From: Bacillus sp. FJAT-49711
GTDB taxonomy: Bacteria > Bacillota > Bacilli > Bacillales > Bacillaceae_C
Reading direction: 5' to 3'
Length of the DNA: 64,000 nt
Assembly: GCF_018343715.1 (NCBI RefSeq)
Contig: NZ_JAGYPL010000003.1
Coordinates: 627,784-691,783 of the forward strand
A program made the position numbers and the translations under genes. Shown piece by piece: positions 44,712-54,261 of this stretch (the stretch's first letter is position 1; the number at the start of each line of letters is the position of its first letter). The notes below the pieces were generated by a model that had not been told where the DNA came from, did not search any database, and worked only from the letters and a program-made list of their open reading frames with translations.

Positions 44712-45716
44712 ATGGATGAGAATAAATTAAAACTTACATCTTCCGAAATAGGAACACTTTGGGGAGAGTATGTGAACGGCACTGCGACAGATATGGTAAA
44801 TAAATATATGGTTTCTATTATTGAAGACGAGTTAATAAAAGCTATATTTGAGGAAGCTATTATTACATTTGAAAAACAAAAAAAACAAATCGTAACCTTT
44901 ATGGAAAACGAGGGATTTCCAGTTCCAATTGGATTTACTGATTCTGATCTCTTTAAAGATAAACCGAGATTATTCACAGATATATTTTGCCTGAATTATT
45001 TACATATCATGACCTTACATGGTTTGCTAGGACACAGCACTGCATTAGCCGTTTCTGTTAGAAAAGACTTAAGAGATTTTTACGATTCATGTGATAATGA
45101 TGCGAAAAAGATGTATCATCAAACCATTGAGTTATTGCTTGAGAAAGGAAACTTTCAAAGAGACCCTTTATTTTACCCAGCTAAAAACCCTGAATATATT
45201 TCCAGCCAAGATTTCACAGATGGATTATTTGGAAAGGGTAGAACATTATCAGCGACAGAAATCATTAGTATTTCTCTCAACCTTAAAAAGAGCATTATGG
45301 CTAAAACCCTTTCTATCGCATTCAGTCAAGTTGCTCAAACAAAAGAAGTAAGGAAATTTTTAACCGATACTGAGAAAACGTCTGATGGTCAAATAAAGAC
45401 ATTATCAAAAATATTGCAAGCAGATAATTTACCAGTTCCAAAATCTTGGGAAACAGAAGTGACAATTTCAACTGACTCCCCTTTTTCCGATAAGTTAATG
45501 ATGTATCATATTGGTTTCTTGTTCCAAGCAGCACAAAACTATCACGGTGCAGGATTAGCATCAGCTATGCGAACAGACCTCGTAACTGCTTATGAAGGGA
45601 CCATTCTACAAAATCTAATGGTTATAAAAAAGTGGTATAACATAATGGTTAAAAATAAATGGTTAGAACAGCCTCCACTTGCTCCTAATAGAAACGAAAT
45701 TGCAAAAGAAGAATAG
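44712..45716 (+). CDS. DUF3231 protein with two tandem domains
   Basis: ATG 44712 is preceded by AGGAGGTGATAAAT, so I take it over an earlier in-frame ATG. The 334-aa protein has two related four-helix units, each with SEIGTLWGEY-like / ATEIISISLNLKKS-like first helices and GFPVPIGFTDSDLF- / NLPVPKSWETEVT-like linkers. DUF3231 is a ferritin-like-fold family of Bacillales, often annotated as sporulation-related; its activity is unknown. Confidence 0.85.
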   Translation: MDENKLKLTSSEIGTLWGEYVNGTATDMVNKYMVSIIEDELIKAIFEEAIITFEKQKKQIVTFMENEGFPVPIGFTDSDLFKDKPRLFTDIFCLNYLHIMTLHGLLGHSTALAVSVRKDLRDFYDSCDNDAKKMYHQTIELLLEKGNFQRDPLFYPAKNPEYISSQDFTDGLFGKGRTLSATEIISISLNLKKSIMAKTLSIAFSQVAQTKEVRKFLTDTEKTSDGQIKTLSKILQADNLPVPKSWETEVTISTDSPFSDKLMMYHIGFLFQAAQNYHGAGLASAMRTDLVTAYEGTILQNLMVIKKWYNIMVKNKWLEQPPLAPNRNEIAKEE

Positions 45717-45742
45717 TAAAAACAATTGCTTGGTTGTGATCA

Positions 45743-46198
45743 ATGGATAAAAATATAATTGAAAAACTAATGTGGAGCATCGCCCTTCCTGGGTTTGGAC
45801 AGTTTTTAAACGGGAAATATTTTAAAGGTATAGTTTTATTGATCCTTGAATTTATTATTAATATACAAGCAAATTTCAATCAGATTATAATTATGAGTTT
45901 TCATGGGCAAATTGATGATGCAATAAAACATGCGGATTATCAGTGGTTGATGTTTTATCCTTGTTTATACTTTTTTTCAATATGGGATGCAGTTAAAGAT
46001 GCAGGTGGAGGGAAAGACCCTATTTCTTTCCTTCCGTATGTTTTAACAGCATTTTTTGTGACAGTTGGTTTGATTTTTTCATCAAACCTAGTGATATTTG
46101 GAGTATTATTGGGTCCTATTTGGCTTCCAATGTTGTTTGTTTTTCCAGGGGTAGCATTCGGAATAATTATTAAGAAAATCATTAATAACAAGTTTTGA
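45743..46198 (+). CDS. membrane protein (151 aa)
   Basis: Four hydrophobic helices (IALPGFGQFLNGKYFKGIVL, WLMFYPCLYFFSIWDAV, FLPYVLTAFFVTVGLIF, LVIFGVLLGPIWLPMLF). The PGFGQFLNGKYFKG start resembles the TM2-type motif of small Bacillales membrane proteins. It follows the DUF3231 gene by 26 bp, likely in the same transcript. Confidence 0.7.
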   Translation: MDKNIIEKLMWSIALPGFGQFLNGKYFKGIVLLILEFIINIQANFNQIIIMSFHGQIDDAIKHADYQWLMFYPCLYFFSIWDAVKDAGGGKDPISFLPYVLTAFFVTVGLIFSSNLVIFGVLLGPIWLPMLFVFPGVAFGIIIKKIINNKF

Positions 46199-46232
46199 AA
46201 ACCATCCCCTAATAAAAAAGGATGGTTTTTGT
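46199..46232 (+). terminator. terminator of the DUF3231 operon
   Basis: AACCATCC and GGATGGTT form an 8-bp stem followed by TTTGTTTATTT. Confidence 0.85.
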
Positions 46233-46432
46233 TTATTTCACTAAACTGCTCAATCAACTGTGCTTCATTCGCCTTTTGTAAAAGGTAGTTATTTTTTACA
46301 TATTTTTTCTCATACTTTATATCTTCTTTTGACTTATTTTGTCGAAGGTCTTTTATTTAAGTAAAGAATTTTGCATAATAGAGTTTGTGTTTGTTTTAAG
46401 TAAAGCGTTAAATTAATAAAGAGGTGTAAAAA

Positions 46433-46609
46433 TTGTTACAAGAAAGTACACAACTTAATAGGGAATCTCTTATTTTATCAATAGTCCAAAAAAGGGATGA
46501 AATGATCCGTCTTGCTACGTTAAATGGTATGTTAAACAGTAAGACGATTAAATGTAGTCAAGAACTCGATAGATTATTAAATGCTTTTAAAAAGTTTCAA
46601 ATTCATTAA
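46433..46609 (+). CDS. Spo0E-like aspartyl-phosphate phosphatase (58 aa)
   Basis: TTG 46433 has GAGGTG at proper spacing. The protein is a helical hairpin: ILSIVQKRDEMIRLATLNGM then NSKTIKCSQELDRLLNAF, with the SQELD signature of phosphatases that remove phosphate from Spo0A~P and delay sporulation. Size is typical. It is intact, unlike the copy at 6.1 kb. Confidence 0.85.
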   Translation: MLQESTQLNRESLILSIVQKRDEMIRLATLNGMLNSKTIKCSQELDRLLNAFKKFQIH

Positions 46610-46744
46610 TTTACTTAGAGGTGTCCTACGTCAGCAAGCAAATTTATTACAATAGTGACACCATTTTTTCTCACCTCAAAATTCTAAATAGCAATTTGCT
46701 TTTTACTCATTTCAACACCGCCTTTATGACAGTATTTCACCATA

Positions 46745-46785
46745 AAAACCCCTTCTCCTTATTGAAGTAATCTGCCCGTTAGCAC
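46745..46785 (+). repeat. CCCGTT box repeat
   Basis: TATTGAAGTAATCTGCCCGT TAGCACAATTA, downstream of the DUF3997-like gene. It matches 47250-47280, 53018-53045 and 53350-53380. Confidence 0.6.
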
Positions 46786-46797
46786 AATTAAATAGAG

Positions 46798-47235
46798 CTA
46801 TTTTATATCCCCGACCTTCTTCAAAACTACATCTTCAGATATATCCAATTCAACCTTTTTTTCTCTAAAATCTTTTTCATCCAAAGAACCAAATACTTCT
46901 CCAGTGTTAAAGTTTAATATCCAAAAATGAATGTCATCCTTATTAGGTATTTGATAACCATTCTTGCTATCGGAGTCTTCTTTTAATCCAAGTTGCTTTG
47001 CAAGGATATAATTATCATCCCATACCAATTCTGTAACTTTCGTGGGAATGATGTCTCTTCCCCAACTTGTCTCACTCTCTTTAGGTGCAATTGTAACCTG
47101 ATGTGCTGATGTTCTTATTACAGAGTAACCCCCAGGGAGGTCAACACTATAATCTGCCAAACCTTCACAGCCTGTTAATATCAGTGAAGGTACTACAAGT
47201 AATAACAAATAATAGAACTTTTGTGTTTTAAACAT
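46798..47235 (-). CDS. DUF3997-like lipoprotein (145 aa)
   Basis: Signal peptide and lipobox (LVVPSLILTGCEGLADY). The mature part has DLPGGYSVIRTSAHQVTIAP and ends with FWILNFNTGEVFGSLDEKDF, features of DUF3997 lipoproteins in Bacillus islands. Flanked by CCCGTT boxes on both sides. Function unknown. Confidence 0.7.
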   Translation of the reverse strand: MFKTQKFYYLLLLVVPSLILTGCEGLADYSVDLPGGYSVIRTSAHQVTIAPKESETSWGRDIIPTKVTELVWDDNYILAKQLGLKEDSDSKNGYQIPNKDDIHFWILNFNTGEVFGSLDEKDFREKKVELDISEDVVLKKVGDIK

Positions 47236-47249
47236 TAGCCTCCCCCCAT

Positions 47250-47340
47250 TTCCTATTTTAAGTAACCTGCCCGATAGCTTATTAACTTAACAAAAAAAGC
47301 CTTAATCCTTCTTAGATTAAACGCACCCGTTTATTCACAA
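47250..47340 (-). terminator. CCCGTT boxes and hairpin ahead of the lipoprotein gene
   Basis: TTTTAAGTAACCTGCCCGAT AGC at about 47256 and CGCACCCGTT near 47322 flank a minus-strand stem (GTTTAATC / GGATTAAGGC) followed by TTTTTTTGTT. It terminates transcription from the right and repeats the arrangement at 53018-53100. Confidence 0.6.
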
Positions 47341-47457
47341 TTTGAAATTGGTAACACGCTATCATATTGTTTATAAAAGATAAAAGCCGATGTCCCTGAA
47401 AGGAAATCGACTTTTTCTTGATGAATAGTTCTTAATACCTTATTTGACGGCAATATG

Positions 47458-48390
<933 letters not shown>

Positions 48391-48569
48391 TCAAACAAAA
48401 ACGATACCGTTATCAAGTTTGTCTTAAATCATTGCCTAATCCTCTTAATACAATTTATAAATCGTATCAATATAAAGCAAGATTAAACTAACCCTTAACA
48501 TGGATGGCTGTTGTCAAAAGAAAGAATGGACAAACGGATGATTAAAAGTTGAAGCAAAGAAGAAACGAA

Positions 48570-48883
48570 AAGAAATGAAATGTATCATTCTTGGAATAAT
48601 GTTACAGTGAGGAATAACACTGAATAGAGATGGGAAATCCTGTGAATTTATGTGGTGGGGAAAATAATTAACACCCTTATTGGGCAAGGGATTGGCGGCT
48701 TATTGAACAAAAAAAGAATGGAAACAAAAACTAATCAAACGTTTGATTAACAAAAAAGAACCAAGAAAGACGTGCCATTGGTACGCATCCCGATTCTTTT
48801 GGAGCGATTTTGTCTCTCCACATTTCCTTCGTTCTTCTCTCCCCTTTTTTCCTTTCAGGTACCAACTAAGTTACAGGGAGATA
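48570..48883 (+). mobile_element. Tn7-like right-end module 7
   Basis: GAAATGTATCATTCTTGGAA, GTTACAGTGAGGAATAAC (48601), TAATCAAACGTTTGATTA (48732-48749), GAAAGACGTGCCATTGGTAC, ACCAACTAAGTTACAGGGAG ATA at the outer end. It is the copy closest to the 549-bp elements. It lies between the aldo/keto reductase and the zinc-ribbon gene, filling the 600-bp gap. Confidence 0.75.
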
Positions 48884-48916
48884 CTATGATGGTAGAAAAG
48901 AGTTACTCGTTTTTAT

Positions 48917-49462
48917 CTAACTTTTTTTCATCCTTACAAACCATTCTTTGAATGAAAGTCTACTATTATCTGGAATATTTTTTTGATCCCCAATCAAAAC
49001 AATTTGTTCTTTTTTTTCTGAATCCCATTCTGCTACAAATGATTTGTTCGGGTCATAAAATGGGTCTCTTAACTCTTCCTGAAATTCGGCAATTTTATCA
49101 GACGTAATCGGTTTGTTAAAAGTACTGAATTCTTTAGATCCGTCTCTTCGAGCAAGCTCGTAACAGCCGTACCCCTGGTAAGTTACCTCTTCTAATAGAT
49201 AATTGCCGTTTTCATCCTTTATAGGGGTTCCATTCTCCTCCAATCCCTCAATTATTAAGTAATTAGCCTCACCAATTTCAACCTCTTTGGGAATATCTTT
49301 TATAGAGGGAGACTCATTCTTCTCTCTAATTATTGTAACTTCATGAAAATATCCACATCTGAAGCATTGTTCATCTCTCTCAACGACAATCGTGGGGTTA
49401 TAATTAACCATCATAACGCCAGCACAATCTGGACATTCTTGATGTTCCGAAACTCTTTCCAT
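48917..49462 (-). CDS. hypothetical zinc-ribbon protein (181 aa)
   Basis: The N-terminus carries HQECPDCAGVM and DEQCFRCGYFHEV, two CxxC pairs forming a zinc ribbon. The rest is acidic (PKEVEIGEANYLIIEGLEEN). No family recognised. It is the only gene between two right-end modules, so a single-gene cargo unit. Confidence 0.65.
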   Translation of the reverse strand: MERVSEHQECPDCAGVMMVNYNPTIVVERDEQCFRCGYFHEVTIIREKNESPSIKDIPKEVEIGEANYLIIEGLEENGTPIKDENGNYLLEEVTYQGYGCYELARRDGSKEFSTFNKPITSDKIAEFQEELRDPFYDPNKSFVAEWDSEKKEQIVLIGDQKNIPDNSRLSFKEWFVRMKKS

Positions 49463-49544
49463 ACTACCACATCCTTTCTTATTTAATTCATGACATATCT
49501 GGTTTTATAGCGTTATTTTACTAGAAATCATGGTGCTATTTAAA

Positions 49545-49801
49545 GATTAAAAAAGAAATATCCCTATTGAACAAAAGATTGAAGTAATATTGAGCAAAAG
49601 AAAAAGACTGGAACCGTATTGGATTCAGCCTGAAATTGTATTGATTTTGGAGGGTAAAACCGATTGGGGAATGATTGATAACACCCCCAAATCGGATTGA
49701 ATACCTTCGTTTTTCTCTCCCCTTTTCCCCTCTTGGTATCAACTTAGTTACAGTAGGGGAGAACAAACTTCCAAAGGTATCGACAAAGTTACAGGGGGAT
49801 A
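49545..49801 (+). mobile_element. Tn7-like right-end module 8 (type B)
   Basis: GAACAAAAGATTGAAGTAAT, AGACTGGAACCGTATTGG, ATTCAGCCTGAAATTGTATT and an intact outer end: CAACTTAGTTACAGTAGGGG, then GACAAAGTTACAGGGGGATA. It lacks the palindrome of type A. Confidence 0.7.
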
Positions 49802-49834
49802 CCTTTATCTTAAATAAGGTGTTCATCAATACAT

Positions 49835-50173
49835 TTATTTTACTGTTGACTTTAACTCCTCATTTCTTACCTCCAAAATATATTTTTTAAACACGTTATC
49901 TCTACCGCCATTTTTTTCATACCATTTATTTATTCGATTAAGATACTCTTTATCACTTCTAACATTGGCTTCAATCTCTCTATACTTCTCAAAACTATCA
50001 TACTCCCAAATGGCGAATACTTCAGTGGTTATTTCATCATTAGGTATCATCCATCTACCTATTAATCGTGCACCATACTTAATTTGATTGGGTAAATTTG
50101 TTTCATTAAAATGTTTATTAAATATTTCAATAAATTCATTTTTTACAATGTAAAACTTCCTTCTATAAAACAT
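49835..50173 (-). CDS. NIPSNAP-family protein
   Basis: The 112-aa protein has the NIPSNAP ferredoxin-like fold: YRRKFYIVKNEFIEIFNKHF, GRWMIPNDEITTEVFAIWEY and SFEKYREIEANVRSDKEYLN. Small cytoplasmic dimeric proteins of unknown role, often with a regulator or oxygenase. The DeoR-type regulator gene is 21 bp upstream on the same strand. Confidence 0.85.
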   Translation of the reverse strand: MFYRRKFYIVKNEFIEIFNKHFNETNLPNQIKYGARLIGRWMIPNDEITTEVFAIWEYDSFEKYREIEANVRSDKEYLNRINKWYEKNGGRDNVFKKYILEVRNEELKSTVK

Positions 50174-50194
50174 ATCTCTCGCTTCCCCTCTATT

Positions 50195-50971
50195 TTAATT
50201 ATTTTTTGCTACAAGAATTTCAACACCTTGGTTTTTTACCATATTAATATCTTCTATCTTTGTTTCATTATCTGTGATTATTATGTTTAATCCATTGACT
50301 GGATAAAAATTTGAGAACATATCGTCTCCAAATTTAAAATGCTCTATCAAAGCAATAATCTTTCTTGAATTATTAAATACTGTTTTATGAAAAATCGAAA
50401 CTTCTGGTGTAGCAGTACTTAATCCTTTTAATGATAGTGCCCCAGCAGTTGCAAAACATAAATCAAATGTAAATTGCCGAGCGAATGCATTAGCTAAAGC
50501 ATCTGTAATATTCCCTGAACTCTTTACAAATCCTCCAATTAAATATACTTGTATATTTCCTAAATCCCTTAGATAGTAAGCAATTTCAACAGAATTAGTA
50601 ACGACGGTATATGAAATATCTTTCGGAAGATATTTCATCATTACAAAGTGAATAGCAGCTCCCCCAATAAAAACAGTTTGGTTTTCTTTTATATAAGTGA
50701 CTGCTAACTTAGCAATATCATTTTGATAAACGCTTCCTTCTCCATAGCGTATTGAACGAGGTTGAGCCATATTTCTAACTTTGGTAATAGGAATAGCTCC
50801 TCCGTGAGTTCTCTTTAAAAGACCTTGTTCTTCCATAATAGATAAATCTCGTCTAATCGAATCAATTGACATTTCAAATTTACTTGCTAGATCCTTTGCC
50901 CACACACGACCGTTTTCTTCCAACAACTTTGATATTTCTTGCCTTCTTTCGTCTGAAAACAAATTCATCAC
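50195..50971 (-). CDS. DeoR/GlpR-family transcriptional regulator
   Basis: The 258-aa protein has an N-terminal DeoR winged helix (RRQEISKLLEENGRVWAKDL, SKFEMSIDSIRRDLSIMEEQ, GLLKRTHGGAI) and a C-terminal sugar-phosphate isomerase-like domain (TVFIGGAAIHFVM, NITDALANAFARQF). Such proteins bind a phosphorylated sugar and repress nearby genes. It is in an operon with the NIPSNAP gene. Start MMNL or MNLF is equally possible. Confidence 0.9.
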   Translation of the reverse strand: MMNLFSDERRQEISKLLEENGRVWAKDLASKFEMSIDSIRRDLSIMEEQGLLKRTHGGAIPITKVRNMAQPRSIRYGEGSVYQNDIAKLAVTYIKENQTVFIGGAAIHFVMMKYLPKDISYTVVTNSVEIAYYLRDLGNIQVYLIGGFVKSSGNITDALANAFARQFTFDLCFATAGALSLKGLSTATPEVSIFHKTVFNNSRKIIALIEHFKFGDDMFSNFYPVNGLNIIITDNETKIEDINMVKNQGVEILVAKNN

Positions 50972-51199
50972 CTCAGAATATGGTTAATGGTAGCATTTCC
51001 CATATTATTGCACGTTTATTCTGTTATTGTCAATTTCTCGTTCGCTTTTATTCTTTTTTATTAATGTTTATTAATGTTTTAAGCTGCTAAATAATGTATC
51101 CAAGATAAAAGGACCCCCAGGTCCTTTTTTGGCACAGCTTGTTCAATTAAACTTCATATAGTGCAGATAATACACCTATTGTATAGATTTGAATTATTG

Positions 51200-51360
51200 A
51201 AATGTAAATTTTAGGTTGGTGTTACAGTTAGGAAACATACTGAATAGAGAGTAGAAATCATGCAGATTAATATGATGGAGAAGAGCAAACGGATCCCTTC
51301 TGGGACATGGGATTGAGGAGGATATTGGATAAATTAAACAAACGTTTGATTAATAAAAGA
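51200..51360 (+). mobile_element. Tn7-like right-end module 9 (truncated)
   Basis: GTTACAGTTAGGAAAC at 51221-51236, TAGAGAGTAGAAATCATGCA as in the module at 38.3 kb, and ACAAACGTTTGATTAATAAA (palindrome core 51339-51348). The outer sites are replaced by an unrelated CCGAAGG...CCTTCGG hairpin near 51362-51400. The rest of 50975-51550 holds no gene. Confidence 0.65.
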
Positions 51361-51550
51361 CCGAAGGAATACCGGAACTGAACCGGGAAAAACCTTCGGA
51401 ACGTGGAAACTTATATTTTTCTAAGGAACGTAAATTTTTATAGAGACACATTTGCCTAAAGTCCATTTTTTCATCCCCTTCTAACAATCTTATATAAGTT
51501 CTGCCAGATGGTGCTTGTGGTAGAAAGGTTTAAAGGAAAAGTTAACTTGT

Positions 51551-52425
51551 CTATATTAACACAGAAAGTAATTTATCTTTATTATTTAAAGCAAACTTTA
51601 ATATTTTCCACATATCTTCTACTGCTTCCTCTCCATAACTTGGCATGTACATAAGCTGCATAAATACTGCTCCATCAAAAATGAATTCTTTTTCTTTATA
51701 CTCATTTCCATACCTGAAAAATATCCTTCAAAAAAAGCACGTGCATTCTCAATATTAAAAGCAAGTTCTCCACTATCCTTATACCTAATAAATTGAGTAA
51801 TTAACGGATATCCAACGTCTATTAAAGTTGATCCGTTCCCAGCGTCATCTAAATCAATAAAAATCACCTTACCTTCGGACGTCTTTATTGCATTATGAGG
51901 GCCAATATCAGTATGAATGAATGATTGGCGTAAAGAGTTGAAATTAGGCAGGGATTTTATTATTTGATCGTATTCTTTTTTAAACGAATATTTATGGAAC
52001 CTTCTATACATGTTTTCAATTCTTTCTTCAACATTTAAACCTGACTGAGTAGGATAATTATGTATTTTGTGAAGTAATGCTGAAACCTGCCCCAGTGCAA
52101 ATTCATCTTCGCTATTTTCTTGCAGTTGTTCGCCATGTATATACTCCATAATATACATATACCTAGAGTTGTGTTTCTTATATAATGCACCATCATTAGC
52201 CATCAAGATATTTGGCGAAAGTCTATATTGACTTGCTCCCAAATAGGATAAAGTATTAGTATATTGAGTTATTTGTTGATCGCTTAATGACGGGTCAAAA
52301 GATTTTAAAACGAACCACCCTTCTTTAGAATTGATTATCTTAACAATTCTGTTGCCTTTGGCTTTTATATCATGAATGGTAGAAACATTTTTTAATCCCC
52401 AAAACTCTTCAATAAAATAATTCAT
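51551..52425 (-). pseudogene. aminoglycoside-phosphotransferase-like kinase with a frameshift
   Basis: ATG 52425 follows GGGAGGATATTA. The reading up to about 51720 has the kinase pattern of the APH/choline kinase family: IMEYIHGEQLQENSEDEFAL, SFIHTDIGPHNAIKT (catalytic HxD), KVIFIDLDDAG (metal Asp). Then one frame ends early at 51619, while the other gives the natural C-terminus (YKEKEFIFDGAVFMQLMYMP, MWKILKFALNNKDK) to 51551. One base is missing or added near GGTATGGAAATGAG. Catalytic residues precede the shift. Confidence 0.75.
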
Positions 52426-52561
52426 TAATATCCTCCCATTCAATCAATTGCCAATCCTCCTCGCAACCAGGGTACCGCCAGAGAATTTTTCAATTTCGAA
52501 ATACTGTCATGTTGAATTAATGCACCCTTACTTTAAGTACAATTCTTCACATTCTTTTTAT

Positions 52562-52996
52562 TTAGGTAGTCTTAATCGTTTTATCATCATTTGTCATCAT
52601 TCCAAAGAAATTTAGAGTTGCTATATAAAACGGATAGACTATCAATACTCCTATTGCTAAAAGTCCAGTAACAGGATTGGGAACATCCCCACCATATGTT
52701 ATCGGAAATAAAGATGCAAATACATAAACAAAAAGAATAAAATAGGCTACCCAAAGGATGGCTGTCCAAAAGTTTGACTTTCGACTCCCCAGCCACTTTT
52801 TTGTTAAGAAGAGGAGTAGCATTGTACCACCTATAATTTCAACAATTAGCGTTACGACAGTCAAAATATTTACCGTATCAATTTCCCAATTTGTTACTCT
52901 GCTAATTCTATACACATTTATCATAAGTTCCAGAGGAACAAATACCATAAAAGCGTATAAAATACTAACAACATTCAACTTCAAGAAATATTTCAT
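52562..52996 (-). CDS. hypothetical membrane protein (144 aa)
   Basis: ATG 52996 has a GGGGG site. Four to five helices (VVSILYAFMVFVPLELMINV, ILTVVTLIVEIIGGTMLLLF, FWTAILWVAYFILFVYVFA, LLAIGVLIVYPFYIATLNFF). No motif and no known family. Confidence 0.65.
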   Translation of the reverse strand: MKYFLKLNVVSILYAFMVFVPLELMINVYRISRVTNWEIDTVNILTVVTLIVEIIGGTMLLLFLTKKWLGSRKSNFWTAILWVAYFILFVYVFASLFPITYGGDVPNPVTGLLAIGVLIVYPFYIATLNFFGMMTNDDKTIKTT

Positions 52997-53017
52997 TAAA
53001 TAAGCCCCCAAGAATAA

Positions 53018-53100
53018 ATACCTCTTATTCAACTCTTCTGCCCGTTAGCTTAATAATTTCAACAAAAAAAGCGTTAATCCTTCTTTGATTAACGCCACCC
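53018..53100 (-). terminator. CCCGTT boxes with terminator hairpin
   Basis: TTCAACTCTTCTGCCCGTTA GC at 53030, then on the minus strand GCGTTAATC / GATTAACGC (9-bp stem, 7-nt loop) followed by TTTTTTTG, then CACCCGTTAACGG. It ends the small membrane gene at 53111 and separates it from the gene at 52562. Confidence 0.75.
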
Positions 53101-53110
53101 GTTAACGGAA

Positions 53111-53308
53111 CTATAACGATAGGCTTTGAAAAAGCGTAATGGTTATAACTAATGCAGATAAAGTTCCCGCAGACAGTAATGTTATCATTTTCCGCCAGTT
53201 TATCTCTTTTGAAGGTTTCACAGCCTCTCGAGACACCGTAATCCATATAGCCATAGATACTATAACTAAGAAGAAAATAACTTCTTTAGACACATTTGAC
53301 ACCTCCAT
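53111..53308 (-). CDS. small membrane protein (65 aa)
   Basis: Two membrane helices (EVIFFLVIVSMAIWITVS and MITLLSAGTLSALVITITLF). GGAGG stands before the ATG. It is flanked on both sides by CCCGTT boxes. No known family. Confidence 0.55.
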   Translation of the reverse strand: MEVSNVSKEVIFFLVIVSMAIWITVSREAVKPSKEINWRKMITLLSAGTLSALVITITLFQSLSL

Positions 53309-53349
53309 AATTTATATTAATACCTTGTATACGAATTCAGAAAAATTAA

Positions 53350-53380
53350 AGTTTCACTTTTAAAGGAATCTGCCCGTTAG
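53350..53380 (+). repeat. CCCGTT box repeat
   Basis: TTTAAAGGAATCTGCCCGTT AGCC, matching the boxes at 46745 and 53018. The following 300 bp to 53686 hold no gene. Confidence 0.6.
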
Positions 53381-53686
53381 CCATCCATGAAGCAGAAACC
53401 ACTGCTTCACCACAGAGAATGAAAATATATTGGTATGACCATACTGTTTATTAATCCAGTCAACCAATCAATAGATCAATATCTGTAGCTCCCTCATTTT
53501 TAACACATGAGGCGGGTTTTCTTTGGTATTGTCTTTTTTCGGAGATACAGAAGTTTATTTTCATGGTAGTATAAGTACATTTTTTCACAAACTCTTAAAT
53601 TCTCCTTATTTTACCATATATTCTAAATATTTATAAAATAAGTATTTCCTCTCCCTCTAATGTCCATTTCTACTACTCGTCTACTA

Positions 53687-54235
53687 TATGTATCTGTAAC
53701 TTAGTTGGAACTTCCCCAAATCCTGCTCCACCCCTTCTCCCTCTTGGCTTCACGCCCTCTTTTAAGCCTCTTGGCAATGGAACTAAGTTCGTACCCAAAA
53801 TGCTCGTTTTTGCCCTCTTTTTTCCACTCTGGCTTGTATAGAATATTCTGCCATTGTAACTAAGTTCTCCCCTGGAATCGAGGAAAGAATCAGGAGAAAA
53901 GATTGGAAATGTAACAATTTTGGGACGGAGTAGAGTAAAGAAAAAAGCCGAAGAAAGATTGGAAATCCTACGGGTTTATGGAGTGGGAAAGAAACTGAAA
54001 ATCCTTATTGGGCAAGGGTTCTAGGGCATATTGGATAAACTAATCAAACGTTTGATTAACAAAAAAGAACCGAGAAGGACGTACCATCGGTACGCTTCCC
54101 GATCCTTTTTCGAGCCATTTTTTCTCTCCACATTTCCTTTGTTCTTCTCTCCCCTTTTTTCCCTCTCAGGTACCAACTTAGTTACAGCAGGGGAGAACAA
54201 AGTTACATGGGTACCGAGAGAGTTACAGGGGGATA
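53687..54235. mobile_element. 549-bp mini Tn7-like element, copy 2, at attTn7
   Basis: Identical to 7282-7830. The left end starts TGTATCTGTAACTTAGTTGG at 53689 and the right end finishes GAGAGTTACAGGGGGATA at 54235, followed by ACAAC. This is the insertion nearest glmS, hence the youngest in an accretion model. The left-flanking five bases (CTATA) do not match ACAAC, so this copy is not a simple clean insertion. Confidence 0.8.
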
Positions 54236-54240
54236 ACAAC
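54236..54240. other. attTn7 junction (ACAAC)
   Basis: The five bases after the element end stand 22-26 bp from the glmS stop codon, the position used by Tn7. The same five bases recur at 4416 and 5224 next to older element ends. Confidence 0.65.
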
Positions 54241-54261
54241 TACAACCATAACATATTCTCC